This document shows positions 53,578 to 64,000 of a stretch of DNA of 64,000 nt, piece by piece. Source of the stretch: Ancylomarina salipaludis. Its GTDB lineage: Bacteria > Bacteroidota > Bacteroidia > Bacteroidales > Marinifilaceae. Below the pieces are notes generated by a model. That model ran no database searches and was not told the origin of the DNA. It saw only the letters and a list, made by a program, of their open reading frames with translations. Each line of letters opens with the position of its first letter. The first letter of the stretch is position 1. The translations under genes and the position numbers were made by a program. The DNA lies in NCBI RefSeq assembly GCF_004122035.1, contig NZ_SAXA01000008.1:124001-188000 (forward strand), read 5' to 3'.

Positions 53578-55017
53578 TTAATCTTGCACCAAAGAAAATG
53601 CATAATATTTATGCAATCCATTGGGATAAATACCCGAAATAAATACCCCCTCGTCTTCTATCTCACTTAAAGCCCTACGAATATCGTCTTCACTAGAAAC
53701 AGGCTTATTATTTATGCTAATAATTATATACCCTTTCTTTATTCCTGCATGTTTCAATTTTCCATCAACCAGCTTACTCACTCGCATTCCATAGGGAATT
53801 CTAAGAGAATACATCTCTTTTTTTGATATCTTTTGAAATTCTGCTCCCAATAAATCGATTTGATTATCCTTAATCAGTTGGGTACCACCAATCATATTAC
53901 GTAAAGTTAAGTCAAAATGTTTCTTTTTCCCCTCTCTTTTTACTAAAATATTAATTTTATCTCCAGGAGCATATTGACTAATTTGTTCTTGTAATTCTGA
54001 GCTCGTATTTATTTTCTTATTATTGATTTCAATAATGACATCACCCGACCGAATACCGGCTTCATCTGCAGCCCCCTTCATATTCACCCCATCTATATAT
54101 ACTCCTGTAATCTCTTCAAGCTTTAATTTTTTTGCCAAGTCAGCATCAACACTTCTGATACTTACACCTAAAAATGCACGCTGTACCTCACCATATTTCT
54201 TTAAATCAGCAATAACTTTTTTAAAAATACTTTCGGGAATAGCAAAAGAATAGCCTGAATAGGAACCCGTTCTCGACTCGATAGCCGTATTAATGCCAAC
54301 CAATTCTCCTTGGGCATTAACTAGGGCTCCTCCACTGTTTCCCGGATTCACTGCCGCATCAGTTTGCAAAAATGACTCAATACTCATTCTGCCCCCCATG
54401 ATACCGATATTTCGCGATTTGGCACTGATAATTCCGGCTGTAACAGTTGAAGTTAAATTAAAGGGATTTCCTACGGCCAGTACCCATTCTCCAAGTTTTA
54501 AAGCATCAGAATCACCAATATCCATCTTAGGAAAATCGTCTCCCTTTATTTTCAATAACGCGATATCAGTCGATGCATCCTGCCCAATTAATTTAGCCTC
54601 AAATACTCTTTTATCATGCAAAACAACCTCTATCCTATCTGATTGCTTAACCACATGATTATTGGTAACGATATAACCATCCTTCGAAATAATAACACCA
54701 GAACCTGCCCCCATTGTCGGTTGAGAATGGTAAGAACGCCCATTACCAAAAAAGAAATCGTAAATAGAACTTGATGGCTGTTCACCATAAAGGGTTTTCA
54801 CGTGCACAACTGATTTTACCGAAGTCTCAGCGGCATAAGACAAATCAACCAACCCGGTGTCCAAATTTGTTGTCGTCGTCAGTTTCTGATCAGTAAAAGA
54901 GCTTGATTCAGGTTCAGGATCTCTTTTTTCCAAATAAATAAAAATAGAAACAGCAATTAAACCTCCCAAAATTGCCGTTAGAAGTCTTCCAAAAAACACT
55001 TTAGAATTCATAATCAA
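53578..55017 (-). CDS. HtrA/Deg-family periplasmic serine protease
   Basis: The 479-residue envelope protease has an N-terminal signal or anchor (about 8-29) and a trypsin-like domain with catalytic H121 (IVTNNHVVKQ), D151 (STDIALLKI) and S228 (AAVNPGNSGGALVN). Two PDZ domains follow (about 285-375, GVYIDGVNMKGAADEAGIRS; and about 390-479). A Q-linker of acidic and threonine residues lies at about 33-60. It degrades or refolds misfolded envelope proteins. Two ATGs two codons apart could start it. It lies upstream of rpoD on the same strand and diverges from dapF. Confidence 0.95.
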   Translation of the reverse strand: MIMNSKVFFGRLLTAILGGLIAVSIFIYLEKRDPEPESSSFTDQKLTTTTNLDTGLVDLSYAAETSVKSVVHVKTLYGEQPSSSIYDFFFGNGRSYHSQPTMGAGSGVIISKDGYIVTNNHVVKQSDRIEVVLHDKRVFEAKLIGQDASTDIALLKIKGDDFPKMDIGDSDALKLGEWVLAVGNPFNLTSTVTAGIISAKSRNIGIMGGRMSIESFLQTDAAVNPGNSGGALVNAQGELVGINTAIESRTGSYSGYSFAIPESIFKKVIADLKKYGEVQRAFLGVSIRSVDADLAKKLKLEEITGVYIDGVNMKGAADEAGIRSGDVIIEINNKKINTSSELQEQISQYAPGDKINILVKREGKKKHFDLTLRNMIGGTQLIKDNQIDLLGAEFQKISKKEMYSLRIPYGMRVSKLVDGKLKHAGIKKGYIIISINNKPVSSEDDIRRALSEIEDEGVFISGIYPNGLHKYYAFSLVQD

Positions 55018-55157
55018 AAGTTCATATTCATTTTTAATTTCCTGATTTTAGGTCATATTTGAATCAGGATTACTATTTTTGACATCAATTTAATACTATA
55101 ACATCATTTTTGTTCTGGTTATTATTATTCGTTAACAATTATTAACATATTGATAAA

Positions 55158-55949
55158 ATGGAAATTTGCTTCTCAAAATACCAAGGGACTGGGAATGATT
55201 TCATTCTGATTGACAACAGAGACAATTCTTTTCCATCTGAAAATATTTCATTCGTAGAAAAAATGTGTGACAGACGTTTTGGAATTGGTTGTGATGGCTT
55301 AATGCTACTCGAAAACGAAGAGGGATTTGATTTTAAAATGAGATATTTCAACTCGGATGGCAGAGAAGGCAGTATGTGTGGAAATGGGGGACGTTGCATC
55401 GTAGCATTTGCCTATCACTTAGGTATTATAAAAGACAAAGCTCACTTTATAGCTGTTGACGGAGAACATTTTGCTAACGTCAGCCATGACGATAAGCAAC
55501 TGATTGTAAAATTACAAATGCAAAACGTTCTTGAAGTCGAAACCGGAGATGATTATTACTTCCTGAATACAGGATCGCCGCATTACACTAATTTTATTAA
55601 GAGTCATACTAATTTCGATACAGTCACAAATGGTAGAGCCATAAGATACAATGATCGATTTAAAACTGAAGGAACAAATGTTAACTTCATATCCGGCGCT
55701 GGTAATCAGATTCAGGTTAGTACTTATGAGCGTGGTGTTGAAGATGAAACATATTCATGCGGAACCGGTGTTGTCGCATCATGCATTTCGGCCAAATTAC
55801 AATTCAAAACCGATGACAATCATTTCTATGTAAAAACCAAAGGGGGCAACTTAGAGGTTGTTTTTAATCATAAAGGAGATCAAAATTTTGAAGACATCTG
55901 GCTTAAAGGTCCTGCAACATTTGTTTTTGATGGCAAACTTGATATCTAA
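55158..55949 (+). CDS. dapF: Diaminopimelate epimerase
   Basis: DapF interconverts LL- and meso-diaminopimelate for lysine and peptidoglycan synthesis. The 263-residue protein shows the two catalytic cysteines: C74 in GSMCGNGGRCIVAFAY and the second in ERGVEDETYSCGTGVVASCI (near 202). FSKYQGTGNDFILIDNRDN at the N-terminus and FNSDGREGSMCGNG are family hallmarks. The two halves are related, as expected. It is a single gene ending at a terminator shared with the LOG-family gene. The 140-base gap upstream, shared with the htrA-like gene, has a 7-bp dyad, CCTGATT/AATCAGG. Confidence 0.96.
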   Translation: MEICFSKYQGTGNDFILIDNRDNSFPSENISFVEKMCDRRFGIGCDGLMLLENEEGFDFKMRYFNSDGREGSMCGNGGRCIVAFAYHLGIIKDKAHFIAVDGEHFANVSHDDKQLIVKLQMQNVLEVETGDDYYFLNTGSPHYTNFIKSHTNFDTVTNGRAIRYNDRFKTEGTNVNFISGAGNQIQVSTYERGVEDETYSCGTGVVASCISAKLQFKTDDNHFYVKTKGGNLEVVFNHKGDQNFEDIWLKGPATFVFDGKLDI

Positions 55950-55970
55950 AAAGAAAATTTATTACATAAA

Positions 55971-56013
55971 AACAAGCCTTCAATCTTAAGCTGATTGAAG
56001 GCTTGTTTTAGTT
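55971..56013. terminator. Bidirectional terminator, dapF/LOG gene
   Basis: AACAAGCCTTCAATC pairs perfectly with GATTGAAGGCTTGTT around seven bases; TTTAG follows on the plus strand. Confidence 0.88.
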
Positions 56014-56028
56014 ACTGTTTATAAGATA

Positions 56029-56601
56029 TTAATCCCATTTAGCTACCTGATCGGTTTCAACATAGCTATTTATATAATCCAAAGCTTCCTTAGCATCTTT
56101 TACAAAAACATACATTTGACGAAAAGCTTTGTTGGCAAAATTCTCCTGATATTGCATATCAAACTGCGCCCTTAAAGCTGAATAAAAGCCATCGACATCA
56201 ACAAAAACAATGGCCTTGGAATGATAGCCAAGTTGCTTAAGCGTAATCACCTCCATAATCTCTTCCAACGTTCCAAAACTCCCTGGCAGAGCTATAAAAG
56301 CATCCGACTTTTCACGAATCACCTCTTTTCGCTCCTTCATATCTTTAGTCACAATTAACTCATCAGTATAATCAGAAGCAATGCCTTTCGATTGAATCAA
56401 TTCTGGTATAACACCTATAACTCTACCTCCTGATTGTTTGGTTGCCAAAGCCGAAGCGTGCATCAAACCCACATTAGTTCCACCGTATACAATATGATTG
56501 CCTGACTCACCAATAGCACGCCCCAATTCTTCTGCGGCTTTATAATATTTATCAGCTAAGTAATCGCTTGATGAACAAAAAACACAAATATTTTTACTCA
56601 T
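56029..56601 (-). CDS. LOG-family nucleotide 5'-monophosphate phosphoribohydrolase
   Basis: This 190-residue Rossmann-like protein belongs to the LOG (lonely guy/TIGR00730) family, which cleaves the N-glycosidic bond of nucleoside monophosphates or cytokinin ribotides. HIVYGGTNVGLMHASALATK supplies the phosphate-binding loop, and IALPGSFGTLEEIMEVITL is the PGGxGTxxE active-site motif with one substitution (S for G). KERKEVIREKSDAFIAL carries the conserved arginine. Its substrate in this bacterium is unknown. It is a single gene convergent with dapF and 96 bases downstream of gyrB's end. Confidence 0.92.
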   Translation of the reverse strand: MSKNICVFCSSSDYLADKYYKAAEELGRAIGESGNHIVYGGTNVGLMHASALATKQSGGRVIGVIPELIQSKGIASDYTDELIVTKDMKERKEVIREKSDAFIALPGSFGTLEEIMEVITLKQLGYHSKAIVFVDVDGFYSALRAQFDMQYQENFANKAFRQMYVFVKDAKEALDYINSYVETDQVAKWD

Positions 56602-56624
56602 AATCGTATTTTATTTAAATATAT

Positions 56625-56660
56625 AATGCCCTTGGAAACAAATCACAAGGGCATTAAATA
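56625..56660 (-). terminator. gyrB terminator
   Basis: AATGCCCTTG pairs perfectly with CAAGGGCATT around 11 bases, 42 bases past the gyrB stop. The T-tract on the minus strand is short. Confidence 0.7.
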
Positions 56661-56697
56661 TAACTCAATTTGAAATCTTTATTTCAAGATAATAGTA

Positions 56698-58659
<1,962 letters not shown>

Positions 58660-58713
58660 TTATCAGATCTTTAGTATTATTTTGGAAGAAGTCTGAAAAA
58701 GAACATTCTTTTT

Positions 58714-58743
58714 CAAAAAAAAAGAATCTCGATTACAGATTCT
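58714..58743 (-). terminator. Terminator-like hairpin in the gyrB leader
   Basis: On the minus strand AGAATCT and AGATTCT form a 7-bp stem around seven bases, followed by nine Ts. A second perfect stem, GAAAAAGAA/TTCTTTTTC, follows (58694-58714). Both lie between the candidate promoter and the gyrB start, so they could attenuate transcription; the first stem is AT-rich and may be weak. Confidence 0.45.
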
Positions 58744-58845
58744 AAACATTCGAAGTTTATTCTCAAATAAGATTAGCTGACAATGAAGATGATCACTCAA
58801 ATCACAAATGATTAATTTTTCTATTAATCAGCACATTACGTCAAT

Positions 58846-58874
58846 CAAAATTAAAATCTATTGAGATAAACAAA
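58846..58874 (-). promoter_or_regulatory. Candidate gyrB promoter
   Basis: On the minus strand TTTG (58871-58874) is followed after 17 bases by TAATTTTG (58846-58853). The -7 box is identical to that of rpoD. The leader would be about 180 bases. Confidence 0.45.
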
Positions 58875-58960
58875 GATAATAAAAATGATGAATTTAGATC
58901 ACCTTATTGTAATAAAATAGCAAGAAAAATGGAGTTTTTGATGAATGATTTATTTGGCAT

Positions 58961-59009
58961 AAAAAAAGGTTCAAGTTTTAATCTCTATCGAGATTTTTAA
59001 CTCAAACCC
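58961..59009 (-). terminator. Terminator of the beta-barrel protein gene
   Basis: On the minus strand GGTTTGAGTT-AAAATCTC and GAGATT-AAACTTGAACC form a long stem with small bulges around GATA, followed by seven Ts. Confidence 0.85.
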
Positions 59010-59083
59010 TTCTTCTTCTATTTATAAATATCTGATCTTAAATTCGCATCAGAAACAACATCAAATCTGTAATTTCAAAAACC

Positions 59084-60793
59084 CTAAAAAACCAATTTTA
59101 AACCAATCATACCATTAATTCCCTGGCTTGGGTAGCCATGCCATAAATAAGCTTCAGAATTAAAAATATTATTTACATTGGCATAAAGCGATAGTATATC
59201 ATTCCATGTATATTCGGCACCCAAACCAAAATCAGCAATAGCATCAAGCTGGGCGGCTTTTCCATTTGTCATCACAGGTCGTTTCCCAACAAATAGTAAT
59301 CTGGCATTAAACAGCCACTGATCGGTATACTGATAGCTTGCCCTGGTTTCCATTTCAAAATTAGGCATATGCCAAGCCTCTTCTAAGCCATCTAATGAAT
59401 AGTGTGTATATTTTGCTAAAGCATAAAGATTAAGCTCTTCATTCAGCTGTAAATCGAGTTCTCCCGTAAAACCTATTTTGTACAAATCGTCGTAAACAAC
59501 AGCATACTTATTAGAATAATAGGTTTGGCTTGGAAGATCGCCTTCTGAAGTCAATGCATCGTTAGCCATCGAGAAAAAATATTGATTTTCTATATTGGCA
59601 TACTCCATAGAAAATAAGGCACTTGATTTTTCTGATATTTTAGTCTTAAAACCGCCATAAACTCTATAATTTGTGCTTGTATTTTCAACATCCAAACCTG
59701 AATGTACAAATGGATTTTTTTCAGAAATTGAACGTATTGTGTTCAAATCCAAATTTCCATCTAAACCTGCAAACATGTTTAAGATACGATCAACCAAAAC
59801 AAGACTAAGTTTAAAATCCGGATAAAGTTTAAAATCAGAATCATTCCCTAAAACGGCTTGTGCCTTTACTCCGAGTCTCATATTGAACCCGCCAAGTGTG
59901 ATATTATAAGATGGATTAACCATCCATAGTGACGATCTTACATCATGATCCTTGAGCTTGGAATCCCAATACACCAGATTATTTGTTTGAATAAAATCCA
60001 AAGAACTCTCCAATGACCACAGGCCTTCACCCGCCTTCATTTCAGCACTTCCATTCACCCCCATATCTACTTCACTTACATTGTAATTGTCAGTAAAATA
60101 ATCAAATACAACACCAAGTTTATAATTCAAATCCTTAGCATCATTCAAGGTTTCATAAGTGGTGTTCAAACCAAATTCATTGAATTTTTGATCATTATAA
60201 TCAAAGATATTTTCCTTTCCTGCATTATTTTCTGACAAAGACGAACCGTAATAATTAAACGTTTTGTATTTGTAAAAAATACGGGAACTCAATTTGGCAT
60301 CATCCAAATAATGATTGCCATAAATCTCTGCTAAAAATTCTCTCCAATCAGGCTTCACCTTTGTATTATCTTCTAATTCAAGCTTGCCGTTACTGGAATA
60401 ATGTTGCAAATGCAAACCAAAATCCGTTTTCTTCGATTGTAAATTATTATAACGGTAATCCGCATACAAAGTTGCATAATTCCCTGCCGCTAAATCGAAA
60501 GTATGCCCATGCACTTTTTTCAAAGGAGCGGTACTCATTTTAGCTGCCTGAATTGATCCCGGCTTAAAATTAACGTTCAATGATTTGCTTCTGATTGAAT
60601 AATCAAAATCCTTTTTGAAAGTCACCGTATCAACCACAATTGGCATTTCACCTATCCGCTTCGATTTTTTAATTTTAGGCTTAAAATTAGTTCTAACCTT
60701 AACTTCCTTTTTCAAATCACGTTGTTCCTGAGCTTGAACAAACAAGCACATAGTAACAACAACACCCGTCAATAAAATTGATTTTATTCTCAT
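59084..60793 (-). CDS. Outer membrane beta-barrel protein (TonB-receptor-like)
   Basis: This 569-residue exported protein starts at the ATG at 60793 (MRIKSILLTGVVVTMCLFVQ); an upstream in-frame TTG would add 12 residues and spoil the signal peptide. After a basic segment (about 25-50), the rest is alternating strands with many Y, N and D residues, as in outer membrane barrels (FDLAAGNYATLYADYRYNNL), ending YPSQGINGMIGLKLVF. The barrel resembles TonB-dependent receptor barrels but no plug domain is present. It starts 41 bases after the TPR gene ends, so the pair is probably one operon and the proteins may interact at the envelope. Function is unknown. Confidence 0.82.
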   Translation of the reverse strand: MRIKSILLTGVVVTMCLFVQAQEQRDLKKEVKVRTNFKPKIKKSKRIGEMPIVVDTVTFKKDFDYSIRSKSLNVNFKPGSIQAAKMSTAPLKKVHGHTFDLAAGNYATLYADYRYNNLQSKKTDFGLHLQHYSSNGKLELEDNTKVKPDWREFLAEIYGNHYLDDAKLSSRIFYKYKTFNYYGSSLSENNAGKENIFDYNDQKFNEFGLNTTYETLNDAKDLNYKLGVVFDYFTDNYNVSEVDMGVNGSAEMKAGEGLWSLESSLDFIQTNNLVYWDSKLKDHDVRSSLWMVNPSYNITLGGFNMRLGVKAQAVLGNDSDFKLYPDFKLSLVLVDRILNMFAGLDGNLDLNTIRSISEKNPFVHSGLDVENTSTNYRVYGGFKTKISEKSSALFSMEYANIENQYFFSMANDALTSEGDLPSQTYYSNKYAVVYDDLYKIGFTGELDLQLNEELNLYALAKYTHYSLDGLEEAWHMPNFEMETRASYQYTDQWLFNARLLFVGKRPVMTNGKAAQLDAIADFGLGAEYTWNDILSLYANVNNIFNSEAYLWHGYPSQGINGMIGLKLVF

Positions 60794-60834
60794 ATGTTCG
60801 TCTATTTTATTCTTTACTACTATCAACAACTCAA

Positions 60835-63800
60835 CTAATCGTCAAGCTCTCCAACCATCTCGTTTAAAATTGATTTAGCATCATTTACCGATAAAGAGTC
60901 AGCCTTCACTTCTTGCTTCGTTTTAAGCTCTTTTTCAATCGATTTTGTATTAGCTTTCGAATTAGAAACATCTTGCCTGATTTTTTCCTGAGCATTCTCA
61001 TTCGGCTTCACCGTTTCTAAAATTGGCTCTAATTTTGCCTTCGCAGCCTCTATAATACCGTCATCTTTTATGCCATAATTATCGATCACACTCTGGAGGG
61101 TATAACGCGCCTGAAAGACATCTTTTTTATCCACAAAAATATCGGAAAGCAAAATGAAACTTCTACCCAACCAATAATGATGTGGCGAATTCATATCAAT
61201 AAATTCATTCACTCTTTTCTCCGCCTCATCTATTTTTTGGGTTCGATAAAGCAAATCAGCCAATAAGAATCGGGACTCTGCCCCTTCTGCACTCTGGACT
61301 TCTTTTGCCAAAATTTGAAGATCATCTTTTGCAGCCGAATCATTGTTCAAAGCCAGATAAGCTTTCGCTCTCTTGTACAGAATCTCCTTTTTTTCGTCTT
61401 GCGTTACATTAGGCAAAAGAAGCAGAACTTTTGATTCCGAAATCAGTGACGTATAGTCTTTCAATTCATAATTGCATCTGAACAATCCCCAATCAGCAAT
61501 CCGTTTATTATCTGTAATTTCAGCCTTTTGCTTCAATAATTCAAAATAAGGCTTCGCCTTCAAATAATCCTTTTGCTCAAAATAAATTTGCGATATTCCC
61601 AATAAGGCTTTCTCTGTATACAAGTTATCTTCACCATTGAGTACCATTTCAAAAGCCTGAACTGCATTATTAAAATCCTTGCGATTAAAAGCGGCTTCCC
61701 CTTTATAATAAGCGGCATTGATTCGAAACAAGCCCTGAGGAAATTTTTCAAGATATTCAGAAAAAGCCAAGGTCGACTTTTCGCTCTGTCCATCCATATA
61801 CAAGCGCTCAGCAGATAAATAAGTCAAGGAATCTCTTTCAGACGTCTTAACGCTACCTCCCTGCCCCAACGATTCTGTAAAAGCAAAATAAGACTGTACA
61901 TCATTCATATCGATGTAAACATTCTTGATTCCCAACAAAGCACTTTGAGCATCGTTGCTGTCTGAATAATTCATCACAACCTGCTTATAATACTTGAGCG
62001 CTTCAGTGTAATTCTTTTTATTATAATTCAACTGCCCCAATTGCAATAAGGCTTTTGCAATAAACTCGCTCTGAGGATACTCTGAAACTAAATTCTTATA
62101 AAGTTTTAAAGCGGTCTCCTCATCTGCTTGCTTAACTTTTGCCTTAGCCAATTCGAAAAGAGCATCATCCTTATAATCAGACTCAGGAAACTTTCTTGAA
62201 AAGTTTTTTAAAAGTGTAATCTTCTCATTCAACTGACCACACAAACCTCTTGACAAAGCATTTTGATAAACAGCATAATCTGTCGACCAGTTATTCGCGG
62301 CAGCAGCTTTTGTATAATATTCAGCAGCCTTTTCATAATTTCTATTCAAAAAATAACAGTCACCAATTCGATTCTGAACATCGGTTAAATACTCTGATAA
62401 TTTACCATTCATAAACTGTTCGTACTTCCGAAACCAAACAATAGCCTTGTCGTATGCGTCCAATTCGAATTCGCAATAGCCCAAATTGTAATAGGCATTA
62501 TTAAAATATTTCGAATTCCCCACGCCTGGTGTCTGAATGAATTCCTGATAATTCTTAATCGCAATTAAATAATCTTCTGTTCTGTAATAAGCCTCAGCCT
62601 TCCAATACAAGCAATCAGCAGCAATATCTCTATTGTAAATTTTATAAGTCAGAGCTTTATTAAAATAATCAAGCGATTCCACATATTTTGATTGTTTAAA
62701 TAATTCCAACGCATAAAAATAAGCCACACGCTGATAGGCCTCTTCAATGCGAGGCGATTTCTCTTTTATCATATTCATCGACTCCAGAGCCTGTTTATAA
62801 CTCTTAGTCGTCATATACACATCAACCAAAAAATCGTAAGCCTCATCATTTTCATCCGAGTTGGGATATTGGGTCAAATAGGCATCAAAAGCGCTTATCG
62901 TTTCATTGGCATTCGAATAAGATAGTTCATAACTAATCTTTGCAAAATTGAAGAGTGCACTCTTTTTAATATCCTCATCAGCGGCCATCTTCGAAGCCTT
63001 CTCAAAAGCGTTTTTAGCCTCTTTTTTCTCACCCATTTTAAGAAAGCAATCAGCCAAATTGTAAGTCGAAATTTGAAGCATGGCATCTTCTTTCCCTTTC
63101 ACTTTGGAGAACAACTGACTGGCATTTTTATAATCCTTTTCCTGATAATACGAAAATGCCAAAGCAAATATTTCTTCTCTTTTTAGATCAAGTCCATCCC
63201 ATATTAGATAAGGAATTGCCTCAGCATATTTTTTTTGATTATAATAAGCCAAACCAATCATTTTGGCAATCTCTGGCACCCTGTCAACATCTGCTTTTTC
63301 AAGAAATCTGGGCGCATAAGCAATCAATTTATCGTACTTCTCTTGCAAATAGTAGATCTGAGATATATAATAAGGAATCAATGGAGCATAAGTTTCATCA
63401 TTCTCAAGCTTATCAAAAGCATTCAATGCGGTTTGATAGTTGCCTTTTTCGTAAGCAATATGTGCATAGTAATAATTCGAGGCTAATTGATATTCCCCCT
63501 TTTTATCAAGAAGCTCAAAAAAATATTTCCCAGCCTCATCCTTATGATCTGTTTTAAAATAAGCATATGCCTTTTTAAAGAAAAATTCATCTTTCTGATC
63601 TTTTTCAATCTGATAGGCATCCGTTCTTTCAAACCAACCTAAGGCTTTCTGATATTTCTTTTGATTGTATTTTTGTCTCCCCAACTGAAAAAATGCCTGA
63701 TGAACAAAAGCATTGCCCGGATACCTGTCTAAAAAACTAAGCATCCCTTTCTCTGCTTCAGGACGAGACAGCTCTATGGCACAATATGCCAAATAAAATT

Positions 63801-64000
63801 CAGCTTCAATTTTTCTATATGAAAACTCTTTTTCTTTGGCTGCCACTTGCTGAAAACAATAACGGGCACCACCAAAATCTTTGTGTCTAAATAATTCATG
63901 TCCCTTTTTCCAATTATCAGAATAAACCTGACCGGCAACACTTTTTTGTGCCAATGAACTTTTAAAGGGTGTACCAAGTATGAATATAAATATGATGGGG
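60835..64000 (-). CDS. Large TPR-repeat envelope protein (5' end beyond window)
   Basis: More than 1,050 residues of tandem TPR motifs run from the right edge (for example YYNLGYCEFELDAYDKAIVW, ALLQLGQLNYNKKNYTEALK), followed by a lysine/glutamate-rich tail (about the last 60 residues). The frame stays open to base 64000: before the TTG at 63954 it reads IIFIFILGTPFKSSLAQ, a signal peptide core, so the true start lies beyond the window. Such proteins act as scaffolds in the periplasm. It is followed 41 bases later by a beta-barrel protein gene, suggesting a two-gene envelope module. Family-specific function is not recognisable. Confidence 0.88.
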   Translation of the reverse strand, partial: PIIFIFILGTPFKSSLAQKSVAGQVYSDNWKKGHELFRHKDFGGARYCFQQVAAKEKEFSYRKIEAEFYLAYCAIELSRPEAEKGMLSFLDRYPGNAFVHQAFFQLGRQKYNQKKYQKALGWFERTDAYQIEKDQKDEFFFKKAYAYFKTDHKDEAGKYFFELLDKKGEYQLASNYYYAHIAYEKGNYQTALNAFDKLENDETYAPLIPYYISQIYYLQEKYDKLIAYAPRFLEKADVDRVPEIAKMIGLAYYNQKKYAEAIPYLIWDGLDLKREEIFALAFSYYQEKDYKNASQLFSKVKGKEDAMLQISTYNLADCFLKMGEKKEAKNAFEKASKMAADEDIKKSALFNFAKISYELSYSNANETISAFDAYLTQYPNSDENDEAYDFLVDVYMTTKSYKQALESMNMIKEKSPRIEEAYQRVAYFYALELFKQSKYVESLDYFNKALTYKIYNRDIAADCLYWKAEAYYRTEDYLIAIKNYQEFIQTPGVGNSKYFNNAYYNLGYCEFELDAYDKAIVWFRKYEQFMNGKLSEYLTDVQNRIGDCYFLNRNYEKAAEYYTKAAAANNWSTDYAVYQNALSRGLCGQLNEKITLLKNFSRKFPESDYKDDALFELAKAKVKQADEETALKLYKNLVSEYPQSEFIAKALLQLGQLNYNKKNYTEALKYYKQVVMNYSDSNDAQSALLGIKNVYIDMNDVQSYFAFTESLGQGGSVKTSERDSLTYLSAERLYMDGQSEKSTLAFSEYLEKFPQGLFRINAAYYKGEAAFNRKDFNNAVQAFEMVLNGEDNLYTEKALLGISQIYFEQKDYLKAKPYFELLKQKAEITDNKRIADWGLFRCNYELKDYTSLISESKVLLLLPNVTQDEKKEILYKRAKAYLALNNDSAAKDDLQILAKEVQSAEGAESRFLLADLLYRTQKIDEAEKRVNEFIDMNSPHHYWLGRSFILLSDIFVDKKDVFQARYTLQSVIDNYGIKDDGIIEAAKAKLEPILETVKPNENAQEKIRQDVSNSKANTKSIEKELKTKQEVKADSLSVNDAKSILNEMVGELDD

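Noticed and set aside
60794..60829. Upstream TTG start for the beta-barrel gene
   Set aside because: It places charged residues before a good signal peptide that begins at the ATG at 60793.
63952..63954. TTG as the start of the large TPR gene
   Set aside because: The frame is open to the window edge and the preceding residues form a signal-peptide core, so the start is outside.

Overview
The window reads as a low-GC chromosome segment of a Bacteroidota bacterium. The evidence is two SusC/RagA TonB-dependent receptors, a SusD lipoprotein, a short (286 aa) primary sigma factor, promoter-like sites of the Bacteroidota type (TTTG, then TAnnTTTG), weak ribosome binding sites and many lipoproteins with a Bacteroidota-style lipobox. 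A marine or anaerobic member of the Marinilabiliales fits the mix of hybrid cluster protein, ferredoxin and oxidative-type 2-oxoglutarate dehydrogenase, but that placement is inference. No rRNA, tRNA, CRISPR array, phage gene or recognisable transposase gene was seen.

Layout. 1-4.6 kb: a cell-surface signalling set on the minus strand (ECF sigma, FecR anti-sigma, STN-domain SusC cut by the window edge). 4.8-5.1 kb: a 123-bp tandem repeat. 5.2-6.1 kb: a beta-propeller lipoprotein. 6.5-7.1 kb: queE. 7.17-8.18 kb: a gene-free, hairpin-rich island bounded by a 46/47-bp inverted repeat and holding two identical 141-bp direct repeats. 8.2-13 kb: a 2-hydroxyacid dehydrogenase, a CYTH protein and a GH3/serine-hydrolase fusion. 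13-21.4 kb: a secreted hypothetical protein, then a minus-strand run (YiiX-like lipoprotein, AddB-like nuclease, OmpA/TPR/propeller protein, cysteine desulfurase, methyltransferase). 21.8-25.9 kb: sucAB. 26-27.3 kb: an isolated DUF2971 gene between two copies of a structured intergenic repeat. 27.3-37.8 kb: histidine degradation genes (ftcD, hutI), a divergent YfcC-family carrier and a SusCD system with a third lipoprotein. 38.5-50.4 kb: a 55-residue ferredoxin, an NlpC/P60 peptidase, a PgpH-type c-di-AMP phosphodiesterase, a lipoprotein resembling M49 peptidases but without its zinc histidines, a cation/proton antiporter, a PepSY transmembrane protein, hcp and a secreted EEP-family protein. 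50.5-58.7 kb: housekeeping genes (uvrB, rpoD, an HtrA protease, dapF, a LOG-family protein, gyrB). 59-64 kb: a beta-barrel protein and a large TPR protein cut by the right edge.

How parts work together. Sigma/FecR/SusC should sense and import an outer membrane ligand. SucA and SucB form two subunits of the 2-oxoglutarate dehydrogenase complex (E3 is not here). HutI and FtcD complete histidine degradation to glutamate, and the YfcC carrier and SusCD genes beside them may supply amino acids or peptides. Most of the window is ordinary core genome. The parts most worth a second look are the hairpin island, the DUF2971 gene between structured repeats, the M49-like pseudo-peptidase, the AddB-like protein without an obvious Walker A motif, and several dyads or leader hairpins next to hcp, pgpH and gyrB.
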